Below are positions 17,222-27,052 of a stretch of 64,000 nt of DNA, one piece after another. A program made the translations under genes and the position numbers. How positions within the stretch are numbered: position 1 is the stretch's first letter; each line of letters begins with the position of its first letter. A model generated the notes under the pieces. It was not told the DNA's origin and ran no database searches. It worked only from the letters and a program-made list of their open reading frames with translations. This stretch comes from Pseudomonas sp. B20(2017) (GTDB lineage: Bacteria > Pseudomonadota > Gammaproteobacteria > Pseudomonadales > Pseudomonadaceae): positions 277,761-341,760 of the forward strand of contig NZ_NEJP01000005.1 of the NCBI RefSeq assembly GCF_002113125.1, given 5' to 3'.

Positions 17222-18465
17222 AGATCGCCATTGTCGGCAGCGGCATCGCCGGTTTGACCTGTGCCTATCTGCTCGCTCGTCGGCATGACATTACGGTGTT
17301 TGAAGCCGATGCCCGGATCGGCGGCCACACGCACACCGTGCCTGTGACCGTGGACGGGCGCGAATACGCGGTGGACACCGGTTTTATCGTGTTCAACGGC
17401 TGGACGTATCCGAACTTCATTCGTTTGCTCGGCCAGTTGGGGGTGGCGTTCAAGCCCACCGAGATGAGTTTTTCGGTCAACGATCCGGACACCGGCCTGG
17501 AATACAACGGCAACAATCTGAACAGCCTGTTCGCCCAACGCAGCAATCTGCTGTCCCCCGGATTCTGGGGCATGTTGCGCGACATCCTGCGGTTCAATAA
17601 AGAAGCCCGGCGCGACCTCGCCGAACAGCGGATAACCGCCGACACCACACTCGATGATTACCTCAAGGCTGGCGCTTACGGCGAGCGTTTCATCCTGCAT
17701 TACATCGTGCCGATGGGCGCGGCGATCTGGTCGATGCCGATGGCCGAAATGCTCAATTTTCCGTTGCAGTTCTTCGTGCGCTTTTTCGAGAACCACGGGT
17801 TGCTATCGATCAGCAATCGGCCGCAGTGGCAGGTGATCGAGGGCGGCTCCAGTGCCTACATCGCTCCGCTGACCGCGTCGTTCAAGGAGCGCATCCGCCT
17901 GAACTGCCCGGTGGGCCGGATTGATCGCGACGCGCACGGCGTGGTTATCCACAGCCCCGCCGGCATCGAACGTTTCGACAAAGTGGTGCTGGCCTGTCAC
18001 AGCGATCAGGCGTTGCGACTGCTGGGAAATCCTGACGTTAAAGAACGGGAAATCCTCGGCGCCCTGCCCTACGCCGAAAACGAAGTGGTGCTGCACACCG
18101 ACACCCGCCTGCTGCCCGCGCGCAAACGGGCCTGGGCCAGCTGGAATTATCGCCTGGGCGGCGCCGGTCATACCCAGGCCGCCGTGACCTACGACATGAA
18201 CATCCTGCAAGGCATCCAGAGCGACACCACGTTCTGCGTCAGCCTCAACCAGAGCGCCGGGATCAGCCCGTCCAAAGTGCTCGCGCGCTTCACCTACGCC
18301 CACCCGCAATTCAGCCTCGCGGCGGTGGCGGCGCAGCAGCGCTGGGCCGAACTCGACGGCGCGCAGCATACGCATTATTGCGGCGCCTATTGGGCCAACG
18401 GTTTTCATGAGGATGGCGTGGTCAGCGCTTTGCGCGTGGCCGCATCCTTCGGGGAAAGCCTGTGA
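17218..18465 (+). CDS. FAD-dependent amine-oxidase-like protein (UfaD-like)
   Basis: 415 residues. The FAD fold is KIAIVGSGIAGLTCAYLLAR (2-21), with EADARIGGHTHT (32-43), where the first acidic residue binds the FAD ribose. VDTGFIVFNGWTYPNF and VPMGAAIWSMP are typical of the flavoprotein group that always travels with DUF1365 and Cfa-like genes. A related flavoprotein, UfaD of Rhodobacter, desaturates a methylated fatty acyl chain on the way to furan fatty acids; by family and context this gene may do the same. That role is inference. The ATG is within the preceding stop (ATGA), and the DUF1365 GTG overlaps its stop. Confidence 0.8.
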   Translation: MKIAIVGSGIAGLTCAYLLARRHDITVFEADARIGGHTHTVPVTVDGREYAVDTGFIVFNGWTYPNFIRLLGQLGVAFKPTEMSFSVNDPDTGLEYNGNNLNSLFAQRSNLLSPGFWGMLRDILRFNKEARRDLAEQRITADTTLDDYLKAGAYGERFILHYIVPMGAAIWSMPMAEMLNFPLQFFVRFFENHGLLSISNRPQWQVIEGGSSAYIAPLTASFKERIRLNCPVGRIDRDAHGVVIHSPAGIERFDKVVLACHSDQALRLLGNPDVKEREILGALPYAENEVVLHTDTRLLPARKRAWASWNYRLGGAGHTQAAVTYDMNILQGIQSDTTFCVSLNQSAGISPSKVLARFTYAHPQFSLAAVAAQQRWAELDGAQHTHYCGAYWANGFHEDGVVSALRVAASFGESL

Positions 18466-19268
18466 ACAGCGCGCTCTACAGCGGCTGGATCGCCCATCGG
18501 CGATTTGCCCCGCGCCGTCATGAATTCCGTTACCGGATCGGCATGCTGTACCTCGATCTGGCTGAACAGGAAGCGGTGCTGGGCCTGTCCCGACTGGCGG
18601 GCTCCAGCCGCTTTGCGCCGTTTTCATTTCGCGAAACCGACTACCTGAAAACCTTCACCGGCCGCGGCGTGCGCCTGAGCGATGCGGTGCGCCAGTTGGT
18701 GGGCGAAGCCCTGGGCCACGCGCCGCAAGGTTCGATCTGCCTGCTGACCCAGCCGCGCAGTTGGGGCCTGTCGTTCAACCCGGTGAGCTTTTTCTATTGC
18801 CACGAAGCCGACGGCCAACTGGCGGCGATTCTCTGCGAAGTCAGCAACACCCCGTGGCGCGAGCGTTTTCACTACGTGCTGCCGGCCCAAGCGCCGACCA
18901 ACCTGCAGGATTTCCACCAGCACTTTGCCGTGGCCAAGGCGTTTCATGTGTCGCCGTTCCTGCCGCCGGACCTGGAGTACCGCATGAGCTTCAGCCCTGC
19001 CGCGCAGGTCCTGGGTGTGCACATGGCCGACTGGCAAGGCGAGCAAAAACTGTTCGACGCCACTCTCGACCTGCGACGCGCCCCCCTTGATCGACGCCAC
19101 TTGCACCGGCACCTGTGGCGTTTTCCCTGGATGACCGCCAAGACCGCGCTCGCCATCTATTGGCAGGCGCTGCGTCTGTTGCTCAAGCGCACACCGGTGT
19201 TTGTGCACCAGCGCGCCGACGACCGCTTTCGAACCGCCACCGTACCGCCCCGAGGAACGCCACCATGA
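18462..19268 (+). CDS. DUF1365 domain protein
   Basis: 268 residues, GTG start overlapping the flavoprotein stop (GTGA). The DUF1365 pattern is clear: SALYSGWIAHRRFAPRRHEFRY at the start, then LLTQPRSWGLSFNPVSFFYCH, EVSNTPWRERFHYV and KAFHVSPFLPPDLEYRM. There is no signal peptide. The biochemical role is unknown; the gene almost always lies between the amine-oxidase-like flavoprotein and a Cfa-type methyltransferase, so a step in modifying membrane acyl chains is likely (inference). Confidence 0.88.
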   Translation: MNSALYSGWIAHRRFAPRRHEFRYRIGMLYLDLAEQEAVLGLSRLAGSSRFAPFSFRETDYLKTFTGRGVRLSDAVRQLVGEALGHAPQGSICLLTQPRSWGLSFNPVSFFYCHEADGQLAAILCEVSNTPWRERFHYVLPAQAPTNLQDFHQHFAVAKAFHVSPFLPPDLEYRMSFSPAAQVLGVHMADWQGEQKLFDATLDLRRAPLDRRHLHRHLWRFPWMTAKTALAIYWQALRLLLKRTPVFVHQRADDRFRTATVPPRGTPP

Positions 19269-20536
19269 AATCCACTAGCGTCTCGGCCAAAGCCAGCCTG
19301 CTCAGCCCCCACGGTCTGAGCGGCTCGCTGCTGCGCCGGGGAGTACTGCGCCAGCTGGAGCAGCTCAAACAGGGCCAACTGATCGTCATCGAGAACGGTG
19401 AACGCCACGTCTTCGGCACGCCGGGCAGCGCTTTGGTGGGGGAAATTCAGGTTATGGATCAGGCTGCCTGGGGGCTGGTCGCCGGCAATGGTTCGATCGG
19501 TGCCGGTGAAGCTTTTATTCATGGTTACTGGCGCTCGCCGGATCTGACGGCGGTGGTGCGGGTCTTCGTCAGCAACCTTGAAGTGCTCGACGCAATGGAA
19601 GGTGGCCTGGCCCGGCTCAGTCGTCCGCTGGTGCGCGGGCTGCACTGGCTCAATCGCAATACGCGCAAGGGCTCGCAGAAAAACATCGCCGCGCATTACG
19701 ACCTCGGCAATGACCTGTTCGAGCAGTTTCTCGACCCGACCATGATGTACTCGGCCGCGCAGTTTCTCCGCCCGGACGACAGCCTGGAGCAGGCGCAACT
19801 GAACAAACTGGAGCGGATCTGCCAGAAGCTTGCGCTCAAGCCCGACGACCATCTGCTGGAAATCGGCACCGGCTGGGGCAGCATGGCGCTATACGCTGCG
19901 CAGCGTTACGGCTGCAAAGTCACCACCACCACGCTGTCGAAGGAGCAGTTCGCTTTCACTGCCGCGCGTATCGAACGCCTCGGCTTGCAGAATCAGGTGA
20001 CGCTGTTGCTCGAGGACTACCGCGACCTCACCGGCCAGTACGACAAACTGGTGTCGATCGAGATGATCGAAGCGGTCGGCCACCGCTTCCTGCCGACTTA
20101 CTTCAAACAGTGCGCACACCTGCTCAAGAGCAACGGCCTGATGCTGCTGCAAGCGATCACTATCCGCGAACAGCGCTACGAGCAGGCGCGCCGTAACGTG
20201 GACTTCATCCAGCGTTACATTTTCCCCGGCGGCGCCCTGCCCTGCGTGCAGAAAATGCTCGAGATCGTCAGCCGCGATACCGACATGAACCTGTTGCACA
20301 TGGAGGATTTCGGCCTGCACTACGCCCGCACTCTGCGCCTTTGGCACGAGAACTTTCGGCATGCTCAGGGGCGTCTGACCGAATTGGGCTATGACGATTA
20401 CTTCCTCAGGCTGTGGGAGTTTTACTTGTGTTATTGCGAGGGCGGATTCCTCGAACGCACCATCGGCACCGCGCAACTGTTGCTGGCCAAACCGGCAGCG
20501 ATGACTGCGCCATTGCTGGGCCGGTTCGATGCTTGA
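19265..20536 (+). CDS. Cfa-family SAM-dependent fatty-acyl methyltransferase (UfaM-like)
   Basis: 423 residues. The N-terminal lipid-binding domain (about 1-130) is followed by a Rossmann methyltransferase domain. The SAM site is LLEIGTGWGSMALYAAQRYG (near residues 198-217), with TLSKEQFAFTAARIE next and VSIEMIEAVGHRFLPTYF near 260, as in cyclopropane synthases. The Thr in EIGTGWG replaces the Cys common in housekeeping Cfa. The P. putida light-induced ufaM encodes a protein of this family, so this one may methylate unsaturated acyl chains and not cyclopropanate them. The ATG overlaps the DUF1365 stop (ATGA). Assignment to family firm, to UfaM tentative. Confidence 0.85.
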   Translation: MKSTSVSAKASLLSPHGLSGSLLRRGVLRQLEQLKQGQLIVIENGERHVFGTPGSALVGEIQVMDQAAWGLVAGNGSIGAGEAFIHGYWRSPDLTAVVRVFVSNLEVLDAMEGGLARLSRPLVRGLHWLNRNTRKGSQKNIAAHYDLGNDLFEQFLDPTMMYSAAQFLRPDDSLEQAQLNKLERICQKLALKPDDHLLEIGTGWGSMALYAAQRYGCKVTTTTLSKEQFAFTAARIERLGLQNQVTLLLEDYRDLTGQYDKLVSIEMIEAVGHRFLPTYFKQCAHLLKSNGLMLLQAITIREQRYEQARRNVDFIQRYIFPGGALPCVQKMLEIVSRDTDMNLLHMEDFGLHYARTLRLWHENFRHAQGRLTELGYDDYFLRLWEFYLCYCEGGFLERTIGTAQLLLAKPAAMTAPLLGRFDA

Positions 20537-21020
20537 GCGGTTGGTCAATGCGGTTCTTTTCCAGATTGGCTGGCTGGCCTGCGTGCTCGGCGGTAACAGT
20601 TTGTGGTTGTTGCTGGCACTGGCAGTACTGGTGATTCATCTGCGCTGGATCAGCAGCTGGGCGCAGGAAGGTCGATTGATTCTCAGCGTGGTGATCATCG
20701 GCACGGCGGTGGACAGCGTGTTGCGCGGCATGGGGGTTTTCGAGTTCAAGGATCTGTCACCACTGATCCCGTTCTGGCTAATGTTGCTGTGGGCCTTGTT
20801 CGCCACAACATTGCGCCATTGCCTGCAATGGAGTGCCCGACCGTGGTGGCTGGCGAGCCTGCTCGGCGCAGCGGGTGGCGCGCTGTCGTATGGCGCGGGT
20901 GAACGACTGGCCGCCGTGCATTTTCCGCTCGGAGAGTCGCCGACCTTGATCGGCATCGCCTTGCTGTGGGCAATGCTGTTTCCACTGCTGCATTACCTGT
21001 CCAGGCGCCTGGACCACTAA
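20529..21020 (+). CDS. DUF2878 membrane protein
   Basis: 163 residues with about five hydrophobic segments (for example LLLALAVLVIHLRWI, LILSVVIIGTAVDSVL, LIPFWLMLLWALFATTL). This is an integral inner-membrane protein of the DUF2878 type that closes the flavoprotein-DUF1365-Cfa cluster in many Gammaproteobacteria. It starts eight bases inside the Cfa-like gene. The mechanism is unknown; a role in lipid or redox handling at the membrane is inferred from context. Confidence 0.8.
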   Translation: MLERLVNAVLFQIGWLACVLGGNSLWLLLALAVLVIHLRWISSWAQEGRLILSVVIIGTAVDSVLRGMGVFEFKDLSPLIPFWLMLLWALFATTLRHCLQWSARPWWLASLLGAAGGALSYGAGERLAAVHFPLGESPTLIGIALLWAMLFPLLHYLSRRLDH

Positions 21021-21073
21021 ACGTCTGTCAGGCCTTTCACACGCTCTTTGCGCTCTGCCGTACACTGGCGCCC

Positions 21074-21379
21074 ATGAAAACCATTCCCCATCGGCAAATC
21101 GCCGACCCCGTGGTCACGTGTTCGACCTGCGCCGCCTGCTGTTGCCAGCTTGAAGTGATGCTGATCACCGACACCGGCGTGCCCGAGCGTTTTATCGATA
21201 CCGACGATTGGGGTGGTGAGGTGATGCTGCGTCTGGACGACGGCTGGTGTGCGGCGCTGGATCGCGACACGATGATGTGCACGATCTACGAGAAGCGTCC
21301 GTTGATTTGCCGCGAATTCGAAATGGGCGCCCCGGAATGCATCGAAGAACGCCAGGGGATTGCCACGGCGTATCGCTGA
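21074..21379 (+). CDS. YkgJ-family cysteine-cluster protein
   Basis: 101 residues. The N-terminal block CSTCAACCCQLEV and later Cys residues in MMCTIYEKRPLICREFEMG and APEC form the zinc or iron-sulphur chelating pattern of YkgJ/UPF0153 proteins. The start at 21074 (MKTIPHRQ) follows a 53-base gap after the DUF2878 gene, so it may or may not belong to that operon. The function of the family is unresolved. A REPIN follows. Confidence 0.85.
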   Translation: MKTIPHRQIADPVVTCSTCAACCCQLEVMLITDTGVPERFIDTDDWGGEVMLRLDDGWCAALDRDTMMCTIYEKRPLICREFEMGAPECIEERQGIATAYR

Positions 21380-21401
21380 CAATTCAGTCATCACAAAACA
21401 A

Positions 21402-21492
21402 TTGTGGGAGCGAGCCTGCTCGCGATAGCGGATAACCAGTCAACACAAGTATTGAATGTTAAATCGCAATCGCGAGCAGGCTCGCTCCCACA
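21402..21492. repeat. REPIN: paired inverted REP sequences
   Basis: TGTGGGAGCGAGCCTGCTCG near 21404 and the inverse CGAGCAGGCTCGCTCCCACA ending near 21491 enclose an AT-rich spacer. It lies between the converging ykgJ-like and pagL genes and probably also folds as a terminator for both. Confidence 0.85.
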
Positions 21493-21511
21493 TTTTTCAC
21501 ATGAAGCCGTT

Positions 21512-22030
21512 TTACAACGGCATCGTGTAATGCAGCGAGTAGCTTTCGACCCCATCGTTGTCGCTGCTCAGGCCGGCGTTGGAATAGTGCGTCGCACGGA
21601 TCCCGACTTCATGCCCGCCATTGAAGCGCAGGCCGAAACCAAGGCGGTCTTCGAACTGGAAGGAACCGCCGAGCTTGTTGTCTTCGTATTCGGTGTTGGA
21701 GAACAGCGCCACGCCGATGCCCGCCTCGACATACGGTTTGACCGACTGACCGGCAAACTCGTAAACAAACACCGGCGAGAACGACAGGCTGTTATTGCTG
21801 GAGGTCTTGTCACCTTCCCAATAGGTGTAGGCGCCGCTCCAGTAGCCGGTCAGGCGACCGACATCGCTTTGCAGCCAGCTTTTGTCCCAGTCGAAATTCA
21901 TCCCCAGGCGATAGGTCATCGTCGAATCACTGGTGGCCCCCACCCCGAATTCAACGCCTGCGGCTTGTGCGGTAAAACTGTGCCCCATCAGTGCAGCCGC
22001 AATTGCGGCCAAGCAGAATAGTCGCTTCAC
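21512..22030 (-). CDS. pagL: Lipid A 3-O-deacylase
   Basis: Outer-membrane beta-barrel enzyme that removes the 3-O acyl chain of lipid A; 172 residues. Signal peptide is residues 1-23 (MKRLFCLAAIAAALMGHSFTA, cleavage after AQA). The catalytic set His148, Ser150 and Glu162 lies in HYSNAG...NDGVE with the same spacing as the P. aeruginosa PagL triad. The C terminus ends in an aromatic-alternating strand. Start codon is GTG. The position between the phr cluster and murI equals PA4661. Strong assignment. Confidence 0.92.
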   Translation of the reverse strand: MKRLFCLAAIAAALMGHSFTAQAAGVEFGVGATSDSTMTYRLGMNFDWDKSWLQSDVGRLTGYWSGAYTYWEGDKTSSNNSLSFSPVFVYEFAGQSVKPYVEAGIGVALFSNTEYEDNKLGGSFQFEDRLGFGLRFNGGHEVGIRATHYSNAGLSSDNDGVESYSLHYTMPL

Positions 22031-22140
22031 TTGAAACTTCCTTTTCCGGAACGATCGTTTGGTTTTCTTGTTGCCTGACGCTATAGAAATCTGCGCTTAA
22101 AAAGAAGTTCAGCTTATTTTTAGGTTATTTCACATTTTTT

Positions 22141-22932
22141 TTACAAACCGAAGCTTTGCACATCGCCAGGCGTCTGTCCCAGCATCGGCAGGATGTTTTT
22201 CAACGATCGCGGGTCGGCACTGGTCCAGAACTGCACGGGACGATTCGGGCCGTCAGCCAACAGACTCCGCTCGGCCAGCAGGCGCTTAAGTTGCCGCGCC
22301 ACGGCGGCGCCGGTGTCGATCAGACTGATGTCGTCAGGGAGCATCGTCTTGAGCATCGGCTTGAGAAACGGGTAATGGGTGCATCCGAGGATGATCGTGT
22401 CGCAACCGGCCCCCAACAGGGGGTCGACGTAATGCTGCAGTAGCAGACGCAATTGTGCGCTGTGCAGATCACCGCTTTCGATGAGTTCGACCAGCCCGGG
22501 ACACGGTTGAGTAATCACTCGCACATCCGTGGCGAAGCGATCGAGCAAAGCGGCAAATTTGGCGCTCTGCAAAGTGCCGGTTGTGGCGAGCACTCCAACG
22601 ACACCGCTGCGGGTCGCAGCGGCGGCCGGCTTGACCGCCGGTTCCATGCCGACAATCGGCCACTCTGGAAAGTCACGGCGCAGATCGGCGACGCCGGCCA
22701 CGGTCGCGGTGTTACAAGCGATCACCAGCGCCTTGGCACCCTGCTCGCGGAAAAAACCAGCCATAACGCTGCAACGCTGGCGGATGAATTCCGGGGTTTT
22801 CTCGCCATAAGGAATGTGGCCGCAATCGCCGAGGTACAGCAGCGATTCATTCGGTAGCAGATGCTGGATTTCCGCCAGCACCGACAGACCGCCGACGCCG
22901 GAATCGAAGACGCCGATCGGCGCTTCACGCAT
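22141..22932 (-). CDS. murI: Glutamate racemase
   Basis: Makes D-glutamate for peptidoglycan; cytosolic, 263 residues. VFDSGVGG (8-15) carries the acid residue, and the two catalytic cysteines are Cys73 in ACNTATV and Cys184 in GCTHYPF. The start at 22932 ([12 protein letters not shown]) is inside the end of moeB by eight bases. Last gene of the hemA-prfA-prmC-moeB-murI operon. Firm. Confidence 0.96.
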   Translation of the reverse strand: MREAPIGVFDSGVGGLSVLAEIQHLLPNESLLYLGDCGHIPYGEKTPEFIRQRCSVMAGFFREQGAKALVIACNTATVAGVADLRRDFPEWPIVGMEPAVKPAAAATRSGVVGVLATTGTLQSAKFAALLDRFATDVRVITQPCPGLVELIESGDLHSAQLRLLLQHYVDPLLGAGCDTIILGCTHYPFLKPMLKTMLPDDISLIDTGAAVARQLKRLLAERSLLADGPNRPVQFWTSADPRSLKNILPMLGQTPGDVQSFGL

Positions 22933-23680
22933 GCTGCGAACCACAGACGCTGCAACCGGGATCGCGCTTGACTCGCAGCTCACGGAATCGTGAGCCCAAT
23001 GCATCGATTAAAAGCAGACGCCCCACCAGTGGCTCGCCAAACCCCGCCAGCAACTTCAAGGCTTCCAGCGCTTGCAGGCTGCCAACCAGACCCACCAGCG
23101 GCCCGACCACGCCGGCTTCGCTGCAAGTCAGTTCGGCTTCGCTGCCGTGGCCGTAAAGGCAGTGATAGCAAGGGCTCTCGGCGCGACGCGGGTCGAACAC
23201 CGAGAGTTGCCCTTCGAGGCGGATCGCCGCGCCGCTGACCAGCGGTTTACGCGCAGTCACACACGCGGCGTTGACCGCTTCGCGGGTGGAGAAATTGTCC
23301 GAGCAGTCGAGCACCAGATCCACCGCTGCCACCGCTGCGGCGAGAGAATCCTCGTCCAGCGCCTGACGATGGGGCACCAGTCGGATTTCAGGGTTGATCG
23401 CGCTCAGGCGCTTGAGCGCCGAGTCGACCTTGGTCATGCCGACGCTGTCGGTATCGTGGATGATCTGGCGTTGCAGGTTGGTCAGGTCGACCGTGTCGAA
23501 ATCTGCCAAATGCAGTTCACCGACACCCGCCGCCGCCAGATACAAGGCCACCGGCGCACCGAGACCACCGAGGCCGACGATCAATACCCGGCTGTCCTTG
23601 AGCTTCAACTGGCCATCGATGTCGATGTGTTGCAGCAGGATCTGCCGACTGTAGCGCAACAACTCCTGATCATTCAGCAC
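22925..23680 (-). CDS. moeB: MoeB/HesA-type adenylyltransferase
   Basis: 251 residues, E1-like enzyme that adenylates the C terminus of a MoaD-type sulphur carrier for molybdopterin synthesis. [13 protein letters not shown] (34-46) is the ATP loop, and [13 protein letters not shown] is the conserved ThiF/MoeB block. Zinc is held by YHCLYG and the C-terminal CSVCG. GTG start (23678-23680). It overlaps prmC at one end and murI at the other. A ThiF-like role cannot be excluded from sequence alone. Confidence 0.9.
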   Translation of the reverse strand: MLNDQELLRYSRQILLQHIDIDGQLKLKDSRVLIVGLGGLGAPVALYLAAAGVGELHLADFDTVDLTNLQRQIIHDTDSVGMTKVDSALKRLSAINPEIRLVPHRQALDEDSLAAAVAAVDLVLDCSDNFSTREAVNAACVTARKPLVSGAAIRLEGQLSVFDPRRAESPCYHCLYGHGSEAELTCSEAGVVGPLVGLVGSLQALEALKLLAGFGEPLVGRLLLIDALGSRFRELRVKRDPGCSVCGSQHA

Positions 23681-24504
23681 GGCAGGCGCCCCAGGCTGAT
23701 CCGTTGATGGCCGCCCAGATCGGTGCGGCTGTGGACTTCTTCGAAACCTTGCGTCAGCAGCAGATCGCGCACGGCTTCGGCTTGATCATAGCCGTGTTCG
23801 AGCATCAGCCAGCCACCGGCCTCCAGATGCGCCGGCGCCTGGGCGATGATCAGGCGCAGGTCGTCGAGCCCGTCGACGCCGGCCACCAAGGCGCTTGCCG
23901 GCTCGAAGCGCACATCGCCTTCCACCAGATGCGGATCGGCGGCGCGGATGTATGGCGGATTGCTGATGATCAACTCGAAACGTTTGCCTTCGAGGGCGCT
24001 GAACCAGTGACTGCTCAGCACCGTGGCGTTGTTCAGGTGCAGGCGCTGGCGATTGCGCTCGGCCAGGGCCACGGCTTCCAGCACGCGATCTACGGCGGTG
24101 ACCTTCCACGCCGGGCGTTCGCTGGCCAGAGCCAGGGCAATCGCCCCGCTGCCGGTGCCGAGGTCGAGAACTTTGGCCGGGGTTGCCGGCAGCAATTCCA
24201 GTGCGGCTTCCACCAGCAGCTCGGTGTCCGGGCGCGGGATCAGCGTGTGCGGCGCGACTTCCAGATCCAGCTTCCAGAAACCCTGCTGGCCCAGAATGTA
24301 AGCCACCGGCTCGCCGCTGCGACGGCGTTGCAGGTACTCGGCGAAGACCAGTGCGGCCTCGCTGGGCACGATGCGCTCGGGCCAGGTGTGGAGAAAACTG
24401 CGCGACTTGCCCAGCGCGGCGGCCAGAAGCAATTCGGCGTCCAGACGCGCGGTGGGCGAGTCCGGCAGTTCGGCGGCGCGCAACAGGCTGGCGATGATGG
24501 TCAT
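23674..24504 (-). CDS. prmC: Release factor glutamine methyltransferase
   Basis: Methylates the Gln of the GGQ motif of release factors RF1/RF2. 276 residues: an N-terminal five-helix domain, the SAM loop DLGTGSG (114-120) and the glutamine-binding NPPY (182-185). It is one base from prfA, encoding one of its substrates, in the standard hemA-prfA-prmC order. Firm. Confidence 0.96.
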   Translation of the reverse strand: MTIIASLLRAAELPDSPTARLDAELLLAAALGKSRSFLHTWPERIVPSEAALVFAEYLQRRRSGEPVAYILGQQGFWKLDLEVAPHTLIPRPDTELLVEAALELLPATPAKVLDLGTGSGAIALALASERPAWKVTAVDRVLEAVALAERNRQRLHLNNATVLSSHWFSALEGKRFELIISNPPYIRAADPHLVEGDVRFEPASALVAGVDGLDDLRLIIAQAPAHLEAGGWLMLEHGYDQAEAVRDLLLTQGFEEVHSRTDLGGHQRISLGRLPC

Positions 24505-25587
24505 TTACTCACCTATCGCTGCGAGCTGGTCGGCCTGGTATTCGGCCAGCAACGGCTCGATTACCGCTTCGACGCCACCGGCGAGGATTTCATCGAGGGA
24601 ATACAGGGTCAGGTTGACGCGATGGTCGGTGACCCGGCCCTGGGCAAAGTTATAAGTGCGGATACGCTCGGAGCGGTCACCGGAACCCACCAGCAATTTA
24701 CGTTCGCTGGCGATGGCGTTGGCCGCTGCAGCCGTCTGCTGGTCGTTGAGCTTGGCCGACAGCCAGGCCATCGCACGGGCACGGTTCTTGTGCTGGGAAC
24801 GTTCTTCCTGGCACTCGACAACGGTGCCGGTCGGTATGTGCGTAATACGGATCGCCGAATCGGTGGTGTTGACGTGCTGACCCCCGGCCCCGGAGGAGCG
24901 GTACGTGTCGACGCGCAAATCCGCCGGGTTGATCTCGATGGCTTCACGCTCGTCCGGCTCGGGCAATACCGCCACGGTGCAGGCCGAAGTGTGGATACGG
25001 CCCTGGGATTCGGTGGCGGGTACACGCTGTACGCGGTGCGCGCCGGATTCGAATTTCAGCTTGCCATAAACGTTGTCGCCTTCGATGCGGGCGATGACTT
25101 CTTTATAGCCACCGTGTTCGCCTTCGTTTTCCGAAAGGATCTCCACCCGCCAGCCACGGCGTTCGGCGTAACGCGAGTACATGCGGAACAGGTCGCCGGA
25201 GAAGATCGCCGCCTCGTCGCCGCCGGTGCCGGCGCGAATTTCGAGGAACACGTTGCGCCCGTCGTTGGGATCCTTGGGCAGCAACATGCGCTGCAGGTCG
25301 GATTCCAGCGTGATCAGCAATTCCTTGGCTTCGCGGACTTCTTCCACAGCCATTTCGCGCATGTCCGGGTCGCTGTCCTTGAGCAGCGCCTGCGCGCCTT
25401 CGAGATCGCTTTGTACGCTGAGCAGCTTTTTATAGCCTTGTACCACCGGCTCAAGTTCGGCGTATTCCTTGGAATAGGCGCGAAATTTGGTCTGGTCGGA
25501 AATGACTTCGGCGTCGCCGAGCAGCGCGGTCAGTTCCTCGAAACGGTCCTGGAGGATGTCCAGCTTATTGAGCAGTGACGCTTTCAT
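24505..25587 (-). CDS. prfA: Peptide chain release factor 1
   Basis: 360 residues, the usual length. It recognises UAA and UAG through the PAT tripeptide at 190-192 and triggers hydrolysis with GGQ at 235-237. Gln237 is the target of the downstream prmC product. Its start overlaps the hemA end by four bases. Firm. Confidence 0.98.
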   Translation of the reverse strand: MKASLLNKLDILQDRFEELTALLGDAEVISDQTKFRAYSKEYAELEPVVQGYKKLLSVQSDLEGAQALLKDSDPDMREMAVEEVREAKELLITLESDLQRMLLPKDPNDGRNVFLEIRAGTGGDEAAIFSGDLFRMYSRYAERRGWRVEILSENEGEHGGYKEVIARIEGDNVYGKLKFESGAHRVQRVPATESQGRIHTSACTVAVLPEPDEREAIEINPADLRVDTYRSSGAGGQHVNTTDSAIRITHIPTGTVVECQEERSQHKNRARAMAWLSAKLNDQQTAAAANAIASERKLLVGSGDRSERIRTYNFAQGRVTDHRVNLTLYSLDEILAGGVEAVIEPLLAEYQADQLAAIGE

Positions 25588-26870
25588 TGCGGTTTTTTAT
25601 CCGAAAAGCTATCCGGTGAGCCCTCGAGGGCAAAGAGTTCCTGAGCCATGGCCAGCGCATCGAGGCGGCCTTCGGCAGAAAGCCTTTTCAACTGTACACT
25701 CGGGGCGTGCAGGAGTTTGTTGGTCAGGCCACGGGCCAATTGCCCGAGCACGTCTTCGGCGTTGCCGCCATTGGCCAGCAGGCGCAGAGCCTTTTGCAGC
25801 TCCTCGTCGCGCAGGCGTTCGCTCTGTTGACGATAGGCCTTGAGCACATCGACCGCTGCCAGCTCGCGCAGACGCACCATGAAGTCGTCGGCACCGACCG
25901 AAACCATCTCTTCGGCGGCCTGGGCTGCACCCTGACGGCTCTTGAGGTTTTCGGCGACCACTTCGTGCAGATCGTCGACGCTATAGAGGTAAACGTCGTC
26001 GAGCTCGCCGACTTCTGGCTCGATGTCACGGGGAACGGCGATGTCGACCATGAAGATCGGCTTGTGCTTGCGCAGCTTCAGCGCGCTTTCCACAGCGCCT
26101 TTACCGAGGATCGGCAACTGACTGGCGGTAGAACTGATAACGATGTCGCTGCGCACCAGTTCGGCCGGGATGTCCGAGAGCAACACCGCGTGGGCACCGA
26201 ACTGCTCGGCCAGCAGGCTGGCGCGCTCCAGCGTCCGGTTGGCAACCACGATGCGCTTGACGCCCAGTTCATGCAGATGGCGGGCGACCAGGGTGATGGT
26301 CTCGCCGGCGCCGATCAGCAGGGCCTGGCTGCGCTGCAGGTCGCTGAAAATCTGTTTGGCCAGGCTGACGGCGGCAAACGCGACGGACACCGGGTTTTCG
26401 CCGATGGCGGTGTCGGTGCGTACTTGCTTGGCGGCATTGAAGGTCGCCTGGAACAGTCGCCCGAGCAGCGGCCCGATGGTGCCGGCCTCGCGGGCCACGG
26501 CGTAGGCCGATTTCATCTGGCCGAGAATCTGCGGTTCGCCCAGCACCAGCGAGTCGAGCCCGGAGGCGACGCGCATCATGTGACGAACTGCCGCATCATC
26601 TTCATGCACATAAGCACTCGCGCGCAGCTCATCGAGGCTTAAATGGTGATAGTCGGCCAGCCAGCGCAGCACGATATCGGCCGAAAGCTGATCCTGTTCT
26701 ATATACAGCTCACTGCGATTGCAGGTGGAGAGGATCGCAGCTTCGCGGCTGTCGGTGAGTCGGCAGAGCTGCTGCAAGGCCTCCACCAGCTGCTCAGGGG
26801 TAAAGGCCACGCGCTCGCGGACGTCTACTGAAGCAGTCTTGTGGTTGATACCGAGTGCAAGGAAGGCCAT
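25584..26870 (-). CDS. hemA: Glutamyl-tRNA reductase
   Basis: First enzyme of the C5 haem pathway, reducing glutamyl-tRNA to glutamate-1-semialdehyde. 428 residues. The catalytic nucleophile is Cys50 in [10 protein letters not shown], the same number as in E. coli. The NADPH fold has [17 protein letters not shown] near residue 180, and the C-terminal dimer helices follow. First gene of the five-gene minus-strand operon; it diverges from the TPR lipoprotein gene. Firm. Confidence 0.97.
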   Translation of the reverse strand: MAFLALGINHKTASVDVRERVAFTPEQLVEALQQLCRLTDSREAAILSTCNRSELYIEQDQLSADIVLRWLADYHHLSLDELRASAYVHEDDAAVRHMMRVASGLDSLVLGEPQILGQMKSAYAVAREAGTIGPLLGRLFQATFNAAKQVRTDTAIGENPVSVAFAAVSLAKQIFSDLQRSQALLIGAGETITLVARHLHELGVKRIVVANRTLERASLLAEQFGAHAVLLSDIPAELVRSDIVISSTASQLPILGKGAVESALKLRKHKPIFMVDIAVPRDIEPEVGELDDVYLYSVDDLHEVVAENLKSRQGAAQAAEEMVSVGADDFMVRLRELAAVDVLKAYRQQSERLRDEELQKALRLLANGGNAEDVLGQLARGLTNKLLHAPSVQLKRLSAEGRLDALAMAQELFALEGSPDSFSDKKPQ

Positions 26871-26964
26871 TCAAGGTCGCTGATGGTGACGTGAAGCCGG
26901 CAATTGTCCTACTTCGTCAGATTCAGAACAACTACCGCTGACTATTGTCCCAATTGTCGGCCCC

Positions 26965-26970
26965 TATAAT
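26965..26970 (+). promoter_or_regulatory. Candidate -10 box upstream of the TPR lipoprotein / lolB / ispE operon
   Basis: TATAAT at 26965-26970 stands 82 bases before the lipoprotein gene. Upstream hexamers (CTATTG at 17 bases, TTGTCC at 14) are poor -35 matches, so this is a partial call. Confidence 0.4.
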
Positions 26971-27052
26971 GGCCACAATCGAGACTCGGTTATGTTTGGC
27001 CGAAGGCTTGTGTCATGATGATCCGACCGCAGGTTAGTCGTCCTCTTCCTAT

